Positions 45,339 to 58,061 of a DNA stretch of 64,000 nt are shown piece after piece (positions within the stretch are counted from its first letter, which is position 1; each line of letters opens with the position of its first letter). Origin of the DNA: Lycium barbarum (taxonomy: Eukaryota > Streptophyta > Magnoliopsida > Solanales > Solanaceae); assembly GCF_019175385.1 (NCBI RefSeq), contig NC_083340.1, positions 23,014,336-23,078,335 of the forward strand. Direction: 5' to 3'. The translations under genes were made by a program, and so were the position numbers. The notes under the pieces were generated by a model. That model made no database searches, was not told the origin of the DNA, and worked only from the letters and a program-made list of their open reading frames with translations.

Positions 45339-45409
45339 TGTTACACCCTGCACTTTCAGTGTTGCACCCCGTACCTCGGAGAGACACTGGTTAAATTTGA
45401 ATGTAAGCA

Positions 45410-46939
45410 TGTCGAGCTATGACGAGGTGATAATGTCCAAATCCACTCCTCAAAGAGAAAGTGTACACGGTCGTATGCAATATATTTTACCCAACTATGA
45501 GTCGGGGTCGATCCCACAGGGAACAATATGCTAGGCGATTAAGAAAGTAACGAACTTTCACCAACTAAGCTAAAGCCAAACGATGGATAATATTTTGGTT
45601 TTTGGAGAAAATTATAACTAATGCAAAAATGTAAACTAACCTAGAAAGCGAGTAAAATGATCAATGGCCACAAGCATAGATAATAGGAGACTACACTCAA
45701 GTAACGATCCAATATATTTCATGATTTTACAACTAAGAGCGGGTTTATGTTAATAGATAATGATTTCTAAAATCTCATTGAAAGTCTTCCAACCAAATCA
45801 ATGAATTTCACTCTAAGCTTTTCCAAGCCTTAGAGTGTGATATTAGGCACAATCAATTTAACCTCAAGTAACTATCCTCTTCCGAGCTCAAGTTATTAGA
45901 TGGGTTTAATGACCCAAATTCTTGTTAATTAATCTTTCCCAACCTAGATTTCTTCTTCCAAGCTCAATCTAAGTAAATGGGTGAGTCCTAGGGTTAGCTA
46001 ATCCCTTTGGAAACATTCAAGAACGAGATTAATTAAATCAACAAAGACCCACTTCAATAGCAATAAGAATCATTCAATACATAAGCATAACAAGAGTTTC
46101 ACACCAAACTTTAATCAAGAATATTTTCATAAACAAGATTCAAGTAATGGAATAGAAAGCTACACACTTAGATATACAATACAAAGCAAGGAATTGAAGG
46201 AATGAATTAAAGGTTTAAGAAATACTCAACCAAATCTTCAACCCCAAAGTGTGGTATAGAAACCTAGTCTCCAAAACTTGTAAAAAACTGCCAAAGATGA
46301 TAATGTTTTGCCCCAAGCTCTCTTTTTGTAGCTCCTCTAATTCTTCCAAGTTCAAAAGAATGACAAAATATGCCCCAACTTTCAGTTTTTGCAGTTTTGC
46401 CCGTTTGTTTGCAGTTCTGTCCCATTTTTGCAAAACTGTCCACTTTTGACAGTTTTGCAAAAATGTCCAGTTTGGCCTCTTTTTGACTTTCTTTTCACTT
46501 GGTTTCTTCCGATCACTTCTAAATCACATAAAACTGGATAGAGCACCAATATCTCATAAATCAGCCGAGGTGCAGCATCTGCGACACAGGATGCGACTCG
46601 CGGGTTCCACATGCGAGTCGCATGTGGTGTCGCATGTGTTGCATCATTGTCTTATTTTGTTTGGCCATTCTTTGTCAACAGATGCTGCACCACCTGCGAC
46701 TCGCATGCAGTACCTGTGATTCGCAGGTGGTGCTCTGGTTCATTTCAGCTATCTTGGCTTGTTTTGCTCTATTTTGTTCCATTTTGGTACATTTTGATCC
46801 ATTTTGCTCTTTTATGCTCTCCGGGCATCTTTTCCTACAAAACAACATAAAAACACAAAAAGTAACAACAAAAGTGCTTAAAGAGTCACAAAAACTTAAG
46901 GAATTAGCATCGAATATCGCGTAATTTCACGACTCATCA
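45410..46939 (-). mobile_element. LTR-like insertion in the 5' LTR
   Basis: About 1.5 kb from 'tgtcgagctatgacgagg' to 'acgactcatca', with a conserved-looking block 'gagtcggggtcgatcccaca' near 45491. The phrase 'cacgactcatca' at the right end is a recurrent Solanaceae LTR boundary read in reverse. No matching target duplication is found, so the left edge is uncertain by tens of bases. The GCGACTCGCA phrases near 46600-46730 form an imperfect palindromic cluster. Confidence 0.45.
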
Positions 46940-47945
46940 CTAGGTAAAACAACTTTGGAGTGTAAGGAACGAAACATTATTAAGTATATGGTTTAAGTAA
47001 AGGATGAATTATCATCTTATAAGTCGTAACTGAGAAGGACAGCCTTGGAACCAAAGGACATGACCATTATCAAGTATAATTAGTGATAAATATCATGTAA
47101 TCAGAGTTTCGGAAGATTTTGGGACCAAGCAAAGAAACGAAAATAAGTTTGTCAAAAATTTGGAATAAGTTGGCAGAATTAAGGACAAAATTTGGGTCAA
47201 TTTTGGAGGGGTATATCTCCAGGTATATGGGGAGTTTTAAGGTGTTTTAAAAGCTTAAAATGAAGTTCGTCGAGTCTAGTTTCCAACGCAACAAATCGCT
47301 CATCAATACGACGTCGGAATAGAGAATTATGGACGTTACAAGTTAGGCGGGCAGAGCAGGGCGCGCTGCAATAGTACTTCTATAGTGCTACAGTACTGCT
47401 ACAGTGATGCCGACTTTGGCACCCTATATAAGGGGAAAACCCCATTTTTTCTTCACAAAAATTTCCCAAATGCTCTAGAAAATTTAGCCACATATGAGAG
47501 CATACATATAACATAAAAGTGATGATTTTGAGAGATTTCAAGTTACAGAATATTAATTGAGGTTCGAACAACGTGTAGTCACGATTATAGTTTTGTCTTG
47601 CGTTGGAATTGGCTTGGATTCAAAGTAAATATTGAAGATATTGCTGCTCTATAAAGAATAAGGTATGAACCGCTCCTTATTAATATTAATTTCAGTTTAT
47701 TTATGGAGATAAAGTTATTACAAAGTCGCATAATAAGTTGGATAGTTGAGAAACTTGGAAAACATCATGTGAGATATTTTATGGAGCTTATTGGTGTTGA
47801 TAATGTTGTTGTGATATTGGTATTGTTGTTGTTGTTGGTTATTGGATTGTGATTTGGGGCTAGGCATATAAACAGGGGAGATGCTGCCCGAATTTCGGCA
47901 GATTCTAAATGGATTTAAATTAAGAGTTTAAGAAGAGCGTATGAT

Positions 47946-48120
47946 GATGAGCCTAACAATAGTATGAATGGTCGTATATGTAGATTATGAGACTAAGAAT
48001 GATCTTAAGTGAATTGCAAGACAGGAGGTAAGATGAGCCTAACAATAGTATGAATGGTCGTATATGTAGATTATGAGGCTACGAATGATCTTAAGTGAAT
48101 TGCAAGACAAGAAGTAAGAT
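47946..48120. repeat. 86-bp tandem duplication
   Basis: A unit beginning 'gatgagcctaacaatag' occurs at 47946 and again at 48032 with few changes. It lies inside the gypsy 5' LTR. Confidence 0.9.
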
Positions 48121-49399
48121 GGAAGTCGAGACATTATCTTCCAAGTATGTTAAGGCTAGTCCCTTTCTTCTAACGGCATGATTCCTTTCTTATGAATCCA
48201 ATAGGTGTTTTCCGAATGTCCCATGATCCCTCTATGTGAATCCATAAATGTTTTCTAAGAATATTCTTATTCTCAAAAACTAGAGATTCATGATTCATAG
48301 AGTTGTTATGATGCTAAAGATAAACATGTTTTATGATGACGATGATCCTATTTCTAGAAACTCCTATGTTATAATTCCCTACATATGTTTCATAACCTCC
48401 TTACTTCCAAAAGTTAGAGTTCATGACTCAAAGGCATATCATGACTCAAAGGCATGACTTCTTTCTTGATAATCCATAAATGTTTTCCAAAATGTCCCTA
48501 TTTTCCGAGTCAAAGATTTATGATTCTATAAGCTTTTATGACAATAACAACGGACATGTTTTTACAATATGAATGACGATGCTAAAAATGAGAATGTTTC
48601 TATGAGGATTACGATGATGATGATTGTCACACCCCAATCTTAGGGGGGTGTGGTCGGCACCTGGCACCTAAAGGGCCGAGCGAACCAATCGTGATATCTA
48701 AACTCTGTAACGTGAATCATAGGCCGACAAGGCCGCTGAATAACAATTTTAAGAAGTATATCATGACAACCTGCAAGCAGAAAAGGCCCAACAACACATA
48801 TGTGCATAACTAGGGCCGACAAGGCCACAACCAAGAAAGACAACTAGTCAAAAGGCCGGCAAGGCCAAACACAATACCTGTACACTGACTGATAGTCTGT
48901 AAGCCTCTAAGAGCACTAATATGCATCAACTGGTCGGGACAGTGGCCCCGACATACCCATAGCCATACACTGTATATATATATATGCATCCTATTTAATG
49001 ACTCTGACCAGCAACTCCGGAGAATGGAGTGCGAACATCCCTGCTGAACTTTGGTATCTTACTGAGAAAGGTATAACAATCTGTCTACCGTACCTGTGGG
49101 CATGATCACAGCGCACAAATGCGTCAGTACGAAAGATGTACCGAGTATGTAAGGCAGTAAGCATAAACATAACATAAGCATAAGAGATACATATAAATTG
49201 GGAAAAGATGTAGAGACAACCTGAAACTCTAAACAAGGCACTGAGGGCGACCATAATCATGACATAAATGAAAATGCATGCCCGTAAAATCATTCCTCAC
49301 TGTGGAGGCATATATCATATCATATAACAATAATAAATCCCTCTGTGGGGTGAGCTCATCATCATGACATCGTCTCTGCCCAACTGATCAGTGGCAATG

Positions 49400-49590
49400 C
49401 ACAGCTACGTGCCTATCCGGCCGCCTACAACACGGCTCGGTAAAGAAAGAAATACATCTAAGTGCACAGCTACGTGCCTACCTGGCCGCCTACAACACGA
49501 CTCGGTAAAGAAAGAAACATGTCTAGGTTCACATATAAGTGCCTACCCGGCCGACTATAGCGCGGCTCAGTAATGAAAATAAATACATAT
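49400..49590. repeat. 65-bp tandem repeat, three copies
   Basis: Units at about 49400, 49465 and 49530 share 'cacagctacgtgcctac' or variants, 'ggccgcctacaacacg' and 'ctcggtaaagaaag'. The third copy is the most diverged. Confidence 0.85.
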
Positions 49591-52290
49591 ATATATAATT
49601 GCAATGTAAGACTGACCTTAGAAGAGTATAATAAAAAGAGTCAGAGTGACCTATCGTCATTAGCCTCCAACTATCGTTATTGTCGCTACGTTCTTTACCT
49701 TTTAATTCAAGAGACAACCACATGGAGAACATGTAAGATACTTGGTATGAGTTACATATGAAATAGAGTTCAACTCATTCGGATGGTATATGATCAATCC
49801 AAGTTTAGCGGAACATTCCAATTCGGTGGCCAAAAGAGATATGTAAGCATGAAAGGCATTTGATGCAATCATATATGAAATAAAGATTAGTCCATCACAA
49901 GGAAGCGTATTCATCTCATGTTTAGTGGCAACTTATATCTATGGAAGGTCTGTCATCTTTAAGTGATGGACAAGAAAGATAAGGATGCGGGAATACACTT
50001 TAATACAAGCTATTTCGGAGAAGAGGTAAGCTTAACCAATTCGGGATACGCCCGACTCAAGTTTTACGAAAACGTTTCAATCGATAACCAAAGAAACATG
50101 GAAATATGGACAGCACTTTAATATAAGTCATGTATGAAGTAGAGGGCTGCTCAAGTAAAAGAATATGATCGACTTATGTCTTCACGAAATGAATGTATCA
50201 ATGAAATGTTCGTCGAGTTCTAGTCATGCCACAAAAGAGAAGAGAAGTCCCTACATACCTCGCCGATGGAGTTATATATGTTTCCCGAGCCCTAGAATGC
50301 CTTACGAACGATCAGCTACATCATACGACCAATATGGGATCAATTCCAAGTTCATAGCTTATGGAAATACTCAATGAGACATTTCGTCGAACAACTTGCG
50401 GGCGTAAGTTCGTAGGGTCATTTGTAGATCAATTTCTTGTTTTAAGACTACCATTTTTATTCTCCTTTACTCACTCTTACTTATCAATCCATCCATACCT
50501 TCACAGCTCCAAGAAAATACATTTAAACCACATAAATCAGCTCAACCAATCAGTTTCATCCATACTAGTTCATATGGTTCATATACATGGGATTTCCTCC
50601 AAATTTCTTAGATTAAATACTTGGAGAATCATAAGGAGATGATTAAGAGGATAAAACATACCTTAGATTCCCAGAATCAATCCAAAACAGAGATTTCTTC
50701 AAGTTGAAGATTTCTTCTGAAAAGCGATACAACGAAGAAACGACGATTCTACGATTACCACATGATTCCTTACTTTAAAGTTACTTGATTAGCCTTTGGA
50801 TTTGCTTATGATTGATGGAGAAATGTTTGAGAGAGTATAGGGAGTGTTGAGGGTTTGTTCTTTGAAGAGAAATGAGGTTCCAATCTGATTTGTGGGTCTT
50901 TTATTTAAAAAGGAATAAGCTGCCACCGACCTAGAGCACTGTTCCCGCGACAGTTTATGTCCCTGGACGGAAATGCGAATTTCTCTCTACTCCGATGCCG
51001 TATCGACGAACAGTAAGATGATATGGAAACTAGACTCGTAGACCTTCGATTTGGTAGGTGGATCACCCCGTAACTCCAAGTATATTGAGAGAAAAGCTCT
51101 GAGACATATGACCCAAGTTTCAGTAAAATTTACAAACTTAACTTACGACGCCCTTTGTCGACTTTCGCATTACAACTCGTTTGACTTCCAAACTTAACAA
51201 GAGACCATTATACAATTCAAATAATTTATGTCATTACTTTCTTAGCATGTGGAGCTCTCCTAATCTCACCCAAAAGTAGGACTGGGCAAAAAATACCGAA
51301 AACCGAATTACCGAACCGAACCGGCTATTTCGGTATTTCGGTATTCGGTAATTAGGTATTCGGTTCGGTATTCGATACTGAAATATAAATTTTAAAATTT
51401 CGATTTCGGTATTCGGTATTTACACTTATACCGTTCGGTACTTCGGGAAATACCGAATACCGAAATTAATACCAATACATACTGTACAATGTACACCCTA
51501 AACCTGAAGGAGTAAAGCTGTAAAGGGCTAAAGGTCCATTGTAAAAACATTTAAGTCCAGCCCAAATTCGTAAAAATCCCAATACTTCACCTTCACCTTC
51601 AGTTCACTGTAATCCCTATTCCCTAAGACCCTAACACTTCACCTTCATCCCTAACACTTCACGTCTTCACCCATCAGTTCTACTTCACACAATCTACCAA
51701 ATCCAACTATTTTCACTCAAATGAACTCATTTTGTCACCTAAAAATCTAAGAAAATAGGGAAAAAGTAGAGTAACGTCACGCTTGAGAGTTTTACAGTGA
51801 ACGACGCCGTATTTGATCAAGGATAAAGTGAAGATCAAGAGAAATACTGAAGGTAGATGATGTCCATATCGAGCCATTTAAATAGGTAATCAATCACCTA
51901 TAGTGAATATCGAATTTTGAATCACCGGAAGAAAAAAAAAAGTACAATCCGAAGAGCTAAACGTACATTATACAAAGGTGTATTTAGTGAGATTTGAGAG
52001 AGATGATGAAGTGAAGAAGAAGATCTGTGTGAGAAAACAATGGTGAGATTCACTAATTTAAGCTTCTTTAATAGCTTCCGTATTGTATTTTTTGATTTTG
52101 TTTTACACTTCCAATGCTTCGTTGTTGTTGTTTTTGGGAGAGAAAGATATGAATGGATAGTATCCATAGCAGTAGCATTTGGGAGAGAGAAAGAAGAAAT
52201 GATAAAGTGACCATGTTATGTTAAGTAGAAATGATACTTAATCCCTTGCAATTTATGTCTTATAACATTTGTAATCTCTTCTATGTTTAG

Positions 52291-54441
52291 ATGGAAGATG
52301 AAACAAGTCGAACAACCAATGACAGTGGAAGCGCACCTGTCAGTGGAAGCGCACCTCTTACTGAGTCTCTTGATTCAACACCGGAAGTTGAACAACATCC
52401 AGTGATTGTGAAGAGGAAAGCTATAGAACCAAGATCTGCTGCTTGGCCGCATTATGATAAGCTCATAGAAGATGGAATTAATAAAGCAAAGTGCAAGCAT
52501 TGTGGTAAAGTTCTCTTAGCTGATGCAACTAAAAATGGAACAAGTGGATTGAATAAACATTTGAAAACTTGTCCTAAAAATCCAAATAAGTTTAACACTT
52601 CCAATTCTAAGTACAAGCAATCAAATTTAAACTTTCCATTAGAAGGTGAAATGGGTGATGGGGCAACTTGGACTTTTGATCAAGAGGTATCTCGCAGGGC
52701 TTTAGTTGAGATGTTAATCCTTGATGAGCTTGCTTTTCGTTTTGTTGAAAAGGAAGGTTTTAAGAAGTTTATGAAAAAAACCCAACCTTTATTCCGAGTT
52801 CCCTCCCGTAGAACAGTGACTAGGGATCGTTATGTAGTTTTTGGTGAAGAGAGACAAAAGTTTATGAAGTATTTGAAAGAAACATCACCGAGAGTTTGTC
52901 TAACCACAGACACATGCACTTCTATACAGAGAACAAATTATATGTGTTTGACAGTACACTTTATTGATAGTGATTGGCTCTTGCATAAAAGAATTTTAAA
53001 CTTTCAGGTTTTTACTAGTCATAAGGGTGACGAAATGGCCCGTTGTATTAGTAAGTGTTTGCTTGATTGGAAATTGGAGAAAATAATCACTATAACTGTA
53101 GATAATGCTTCTTCTAACGATGTCATGGTGAAAGAGTTACACAAACAAATGATTAATTGGGGATCTAACATGAAATGTGGTAACCATCTTCACGTGAGAT
53201 GTATGGCTCACATTTTAAATCTTATTGTGCAAGATGGCATGAAAGAAGTTGGTCCATCTATCAAACGTGTTAGGCAAATGGTGAAATATGTTAGACAATC
53301 TGCCGCAAGGATTAGAAAATTTGCGGAATGTTGTGAACTAGAAAACATAGACAGTAAAAAGTCATTATGTTTAGATGTTTCAACCCAGTGGAATTCAACC
53401 TACTTGATGTTGGATGCCGCACAACATTTTGAGAGTGCATTTGATAGGTTTGATCTTGAAGATGGTGGATTGTCAACTTATCTTGCTACTCATGTTTGTG
53501 AAGATGGAAGTGTTGCAGGTGTACTTGAAAGTGATGATTGGCAAAATGTGAGAAATATGGTAATATTTCTTAAAAGGTTTTATGATCTAACTGAGAAGAC
53601 GATGATCCTTCTTTGGTAAAAATGGGAGAAAAAATGAAAGAAAATTTTGTCAAGTATTGGGGTGCTCCTGAAAAAAATGAATAAAGTGCTTTTTATTGCC
53701 TCTATCTTAGATCCTCGTAACAAACTTGAGTATGTTGGCGACGCACTTGAGGATATGTTTGGAGATGAAAAGGGGAGTGAAATAAAAGCTGAAGTGGTGA
53801 CTTACATGAAATCTATGTTTGAAGAGTATGTAGTAAAATTGTCTAATGCATCTCGACGCTCATCTTCTCTCTCTGATTTATCGGGTCAGACATCGGATTC
53901 ATCTAGCTCTAACACTAGCACAAAATCAACAAAAGTGAGAAATAGGATCCAAATGAAGAGGAACAAACAAGATGGTACAGGTTTGGGTGGTAAGTCGGAG
54001 TTGGAAAAGTATCTTAGTGAAGAACTAGAGCCGAATGATGATGAGGACAGTTTTGATATCTTGTCATTGTGGAAAGCTCATTCTCCTAGATATAAAATTC
54101 TTTCCGAGATGTCTCGTGATCTGTTGGCAATTCCAATTTCTAGTGTGGCATCGGAATGTGCCTTTAGCACCGGGGGCTGTATTCTTGATTCATTTAGGAG
54201 CTCTTTGACTCCGAAATTGGTGCAAGCTGTTATTTGTCTTCAAGATTGGCGTCGAAATGAGCCTTATCCCATAAATGTTGAAGAAGATTTTAATGATCTT
54301 ATGAAACTTGAATTTGGTATGTTTTTTAGTTTTTGTATTTTATTTTTATATTTTTTTTACTTAGTTTAATTATTAACACATTTTAAATTGTTTTTAGATA
54401 TGGCTGATAGCTCAAAAGATTCCCTCGTTCTTGATTTGTAA
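52291..54441 (+). pseudogene. hAT transposase, internally deleted and frameshifted
   Basis: Opens after a likely 5' UTR acceptor ('gtttag' before 52291). Residues 52-94 are a BED zinc finger (C68, C71, H90, C94). The RNase H-like core shows 'CLTTDTCTS' (first Asp), 'TVDNASSND' (second Asp) and 'HVRCMAHILNLIVQDG'. Near 53601 the text jumps from 'FYDLTEK' to a segment reading 'DDPSLVKMGEKMKENF' in another frame. Related proteins have several dozen more residues here, so an internal deletion with frame loss is inferred. A second shift lies in the A7 run at 53671-53677. The next frame gives 'FIASILDPRNKLEYV' and the hATC dimerisation domain 'DILSLWKAHSPRYKILSEMS', 'SVASECAFSTGG'. The first stretch (52291-53619) has 442 codons. 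A small GT-AG intron (54317-54397) precedes the last exon (54398-54441). Inactive as drawn. Confidence 0.9.
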
Positions 54442-54710
54442 TCGCAAGATGCCTCAGATCTAAATTAACGCTCTGAATTTTCATTTTTCATTTCTCCCCT
54501 CACTTCAAGTGTTAAAATGTGTCCATGTTAGAGTTAAACAATTAGGAGTCTGTGCATAGAGTTAGAATTTAGAGAGGGTATTAATAGAAAAATGGACAAA
54601 GAAAAGCATTAAACCTCGTAAGGAGTCGTAAATGTTGTTTAAAAGCAAGAATATCTATTCAATATACAAGACCATCTCATTTTTTCACTCATTTCACTAT
54701 ACAGAAGAGG

Positions 54711-55497
54711 TTTTAGCATCTAAATTAGCTCCAATTTTGCAATCTTGCAATCATACAGATAATCTTAGTTCTGTTCTTCGAATAGGGAAATAGGTTCACG
54801 CCCAAGTAACGATAAATGGAATTGACAACTTGGGTATTCTTGATTTCTTGGTACAAGAATCTTGGGAATGTATGTTTTGTGTAACAAGTTTATTGATGCC
54901 AAGGAATTATTTTTTCAGTTTAAATTGTGTTATGCTTCCCCTTGGAATTGGTTGATTATAGGGTATACAATAATGGGTCGTTTTGATCTTGCAATTTTGT
55001 TGTTCTTTAAAATGTTGGTTTTTGGTACTTGCCTTGATAAATACACTTTTCCTTATGTGGCTAAAGCTTGTGTTGGTTTAAATTCTGTTAATTTAGGTAA
55101 ATGGTTACATGGGATGATACAAAGTTAAGGTTTTGAGGATGATGTGTTTGTGGGCAGTGGTTTTATTAAGTTTTATGCTGAGAATGGTTGTTTGGATGAC
55201 ACTCGTCTTTTGTTCGATAAAATGACTCAGAGAGATAGTGTTTTATGGAATGTGATGCTTAATGGCTATGCTAAAGATGAAGAGTCAGTGAATGATATGG
55301 TTAGGTTATTTAGGGAAATGAGGAAAAGTGAAACTAAGCCTAATTCAGTAACATATGCTTGTGTTCTTTCTGTTTGTGCCTCTATATCGATGGTTAAATT
55401 TGGTTGTGAGGTTCATGGGCTTGTTGTGAGATGTGGGTTGGAAATTTATTCTCTAGTAGCCAATACATTAATTGCGATGTACGCGAAATTCTGTTCT
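54711..55497 (+). pseudogene. PPR protein gene fragment captured in the hAT
   Basis: Encodes, with breaks, a plant PLS-type pentatricopeptide protein: 'LASKLAPILQSCNHTDNL', stop at 54791-54793 inside 'GK.VHAQVTINGI', a frameshift near 54850, 'RILGMYVLCNKFIDAKELF', 'PWNWLIIGYTIMGRFDLAIL', 'DKYTFPYVAKACVGL', a stop at 55126-55128, then 'FIKFYAENGCLDDTRLLFDK', 'WNVMLNGYAKDEES', 'PNSVTYACVLSVCASI' and 'HGLVVRCGLE'. The WN..I.GY / P....T / AC phrasing is diagnostic of PPR motifs. The order resembles the N-terminal third of the Arabidopsis At4g21300 type (from memory). It covers only about 260 codons and ends abruptly near 55490. It is not expressed as a full PPR protein. Confidence 0.8.
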
Positions 55498-56640
55498 TAG
55501 CTGGTTAACTCAACAATCAAAAGAAAAACCTAGTTGGTGAACTCATTGTTATGTAGTTATGTTGCAGATTGTGTAATGACAAAGGAATTGAGAAATGGGA
55601 TAGTCACTGAATTGGTGATTTTAGTTTATTATTGCTATAACATTATGCACCGAATTTTACATGATTCTGATTTTTGGAAAAGCTAAAATACTACTAGTAG
55701 AAGAAGAAAAAGTAATCGAAGGTAGTCTATACGGGAGTGAGAGGAATTACACTCTAATTAGAGAATTTAATAGTTCATTTTTGATTCAGTTGTTTATTGA
55801 CGGAGTGTCAGATAGACCGTTTCTTGATAAGGTGAGTGTCACACAGACCTTTAAGTTAAAACTCAAAGATCTGTACTAAAATTTCAGGTGTAACATTCAA
55901 TAGTACCACAAGCAGATCGTGTGACTGATATGTGCTCATGTAGTTAATGTTTTTTTTAATTCCAAAATAAGTTGAAAAAAATTGCAATTCAGTTGAAAAA
56001 AAGAAGAATCCACTTTTGATGCATCTTTGGATGTTTTCTGAGGAGCAGTGGTAATAGATTTAGCATCCTTTGCTAGAGCTTTCATCCCTTAGACTTCTTC
56101 TTTTTTATTTTTACTGCTTGAATGGGTGTTTACCTCTGTTGCATATCCTTAAATTGGTTTCTTTCATGGTCGCAGATGGTAAATTGGAGTGCACAACTAG
56201 AGCTTCCACATTCCGGACAGTGGGCAGTACAAGTGTACAACATCTTCACAATTTCGCTACTGCTTTGAAAATTATCTGCACTGTTATTCTTTTGTTGTTG
56301 GAAGCTGCTGTATTATGAGATCTTGGACTAAGAATTTATAAGTAGCTACTTTTTGGGGTTGTCATTTGTTATTGAAATAACTTAAGGATTTTTAAAGATC
56401 TAACTAAAATGTCTTCAATTCTGGAACTTTTGTCCAGTTTGGTATACAATTTCTGCCCAATTTATTTTAAGAATATGTTGCTGTTGTTACTAATTACATG
56501 AATATGTTGTTGTTGGCCTGCTGTTACTAATTACATGAATATGTTGCTGTTGGCCTGTTGTTACTAATTACATTGACCCCTTGCATAGTATACTTGCTTT
56601 CTAACAGACTAATACAGTGGACTTCCACTTCAATATGGTA
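55498..56640. other. hAT interior without recognised gene
   Basis: Three short ORFs (for example 55661-55879 and 56070-56318) show no family resemblance. This may be part of the captured host segment or original hAT filler. Confidence 0.4.
56470..56573. repeat. Roughly 40-bp tandem repeat
   Basis: Units of 'aatatgttg.tgttg...gttactaattacatg' occur about 2.5 times near the hAT 3' end. Confidence 0.8.
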
Positions 56641-57127
56641 TTACCGAATACCGTACCGAACTGAAGTTTGATTTACCGATTACCGAACCGAAGTTTGAAA
56701 GTTCGGTATTTGGTATATACTTTGAATTACCGAATACCGAATTACCGAACCCGAACTTTGAAAATACCGAACCGAATACCGAACGCCCAGCCCTACCCAA
56801 AAGTACAAGTTATCGTATTCCCAACTTGCCGACTTTTGACGAAACTCATGCTTCTTTGATTCATTCACCCTCCAAATCTTCCGCCACTTACGAATATTAT
56901 TTATAGACTCTTGTAACCATTTTTATTAATAAAATCAATTCCCTTTATTCTCAACATAATTTCTTTTGAACTTGCGTCGACTAACTCATGATGCGACTTT
57001 AACGTGCAAAAAAATCCGGGGTGTAATATATATAAAGCATGCATGAGATCCAAATAAAAGCTACGACTCTATCAGAGTGACATAAGGTCGGTAACCTCCG
57101 ATTTATATTATGGAGCAATCATCATCG

Positions 57128-57129
57128 CT

Positions 57130-57213
<84 letters not shown>
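57128..57213. repeat. (AT)n microsatellite, about 86 bp
   Basis: Nearly pure AT dinucleotides. The Tyr-Ile ORFs read across it on both strands are artefacts. Confidence 0.95.
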
Positions 57214-57217
<4 letters not shown>

Positions 57218-58049
57218 TTTCTCACACCGCGCAGCGCTATAGTAGGCCAGGCATGGCACGTAGATGTGCACACCACTGCAGTGGGCATGTTATGATATCG
57301 CCCTGGACTCGAGCTAATGACGATAACACCGAGCCTTAATGGCGGGGCATGACACTATATATATGACACCGAGCCTCAATGGCCGGGCATGGTACTACGT
57401 ATATGTATCGAAATGTTTTTTTAAAGGCTAAGCATGCATGACATCTGCCTTATGAGGCATCCAGATGTACAAGTTATCTCTCTTATTCCATGTTACCTTC
57501 CATAGCTATATTATGTTGTTATTCATGCCTTACATACTCAGTACATTATTCGTACTGACGTCCCTTCTTGTGGATGTTGCGCTCATGCCCGCAGGTAGGC
57601 AGGTAGATGGATCAGACCCGTAGGTGTTATCTCAGCAGATTCTCACGAGCACTCCACTTACTTCGGAGCTGCAGTCTATTTGGTATTGTCCTTATGATCA
57701 TTGTATTTTATGAAGAAGCTCGTAGACGTGTGTGTACAGTTAGATGTTTTATAGCGCCACCGGTTCATATTGTTATATAATATTTTGGTGGCCTTGTCGG
57801 CCTTATTTTGAGCTCTTGATACTTTACTGTTAGCCTTGCCAGCTTTGTGATATACATTATGTTGTGGCGACCTTTTCGGTCCGCATATGAACATATGTGC
57901 TGAATGATCGGATATTTCTATGTTGGGCTTTTTCTGTGTGCAGGTGTTCTTTGAGTTATGGTTTATAATGTTCAAAGTAACGGATAAGTCAAGTGATTCC
58001 CGGCCTACGGGTCGGAGCCCGTCATACTCCTGGTAAGGGTGTGAAAAAT

Positions 58050-58061
58050 TGGTATCAGAGC
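58050..58061 (+). other. Primer binding site for initiator-Met tRNA
   Basis: TGGTATCAGAGC, complementary to the 3' end of plant initiator-Met tRNA, a few bases after the 5' LTR end. It sets the element's orientation. Confidence 0.9.

Larger units (their letters stand above)
51277..56796 (+). mobile_element. hAT transposon carrying a PPR gene fragment
   Basis: 5520 bp with an exact 8-bp target duplication 'cccaaaag' (51269-51276 and 56797-56804). The inverted ends are 'taggactgggc' and the complement of 'gcccagcccta'. Both subterminal zones (51290-51475, 56640-56790) are packed with 'accgaa/ttcggta' motifs, probably transposase binding sites. It contains a damaged transposase gene (52291-54441) and, downstream, a broken PPR gene piece (54711-55497) that is foreign to hAT elements. 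Confidence 0.9.
48625..57027 (-). mobile_element. Solo gypsy LTR, opposite orientation, holding a hAT
   Basis: Starts TGTCACACCCC at 48625 and ends GGGGTGTAATA near 57027. With the 5520-bp hAT removed it is about 2.9 kb. Text such as 'ggccgacaaggcc' (48720, 48810) is the complement of 'ggccttgtcggcc' near 57790 in the surrounding LTR, so the two belong to related families in opposite orientation. No clean target duplication ('atgat' left, 'tatat' right). The hAT target duplication at 51269 and 56797 proves continuity across the transposon. Confidence 0.65.

Noticed and set aside
46215..46924. Overlapping ORFs on both strands near 46.2-46.9 kb
   Set aside because: They follow repetitive 'gcagttttgc' and 'gcgactcgca' text in an LTR-like element. 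No family resemblance.
49390..49573. 60-codon ORF with repeated Pro/Arg phrase
   Set aside because: Translation of the 65-bp tandem repeat.
52291..53619. Host BED-finger regulatory protein (domesticated transposase)
   Set aside because: It lies inside intact inverted ends with a target duplication and is interrupted by a deletion and frameshift, so it is a transposon gene.
54862..55500. Functional PPR gene
   Set aside because: Two stops, a frameshift, only a few motifs and no C-terminal part.
57103..57295. ORFs on both strands encoding long Tyr-Ile runs
   Set aside because: They are readings of the (AT)n microsatellite, with no other protein feature.
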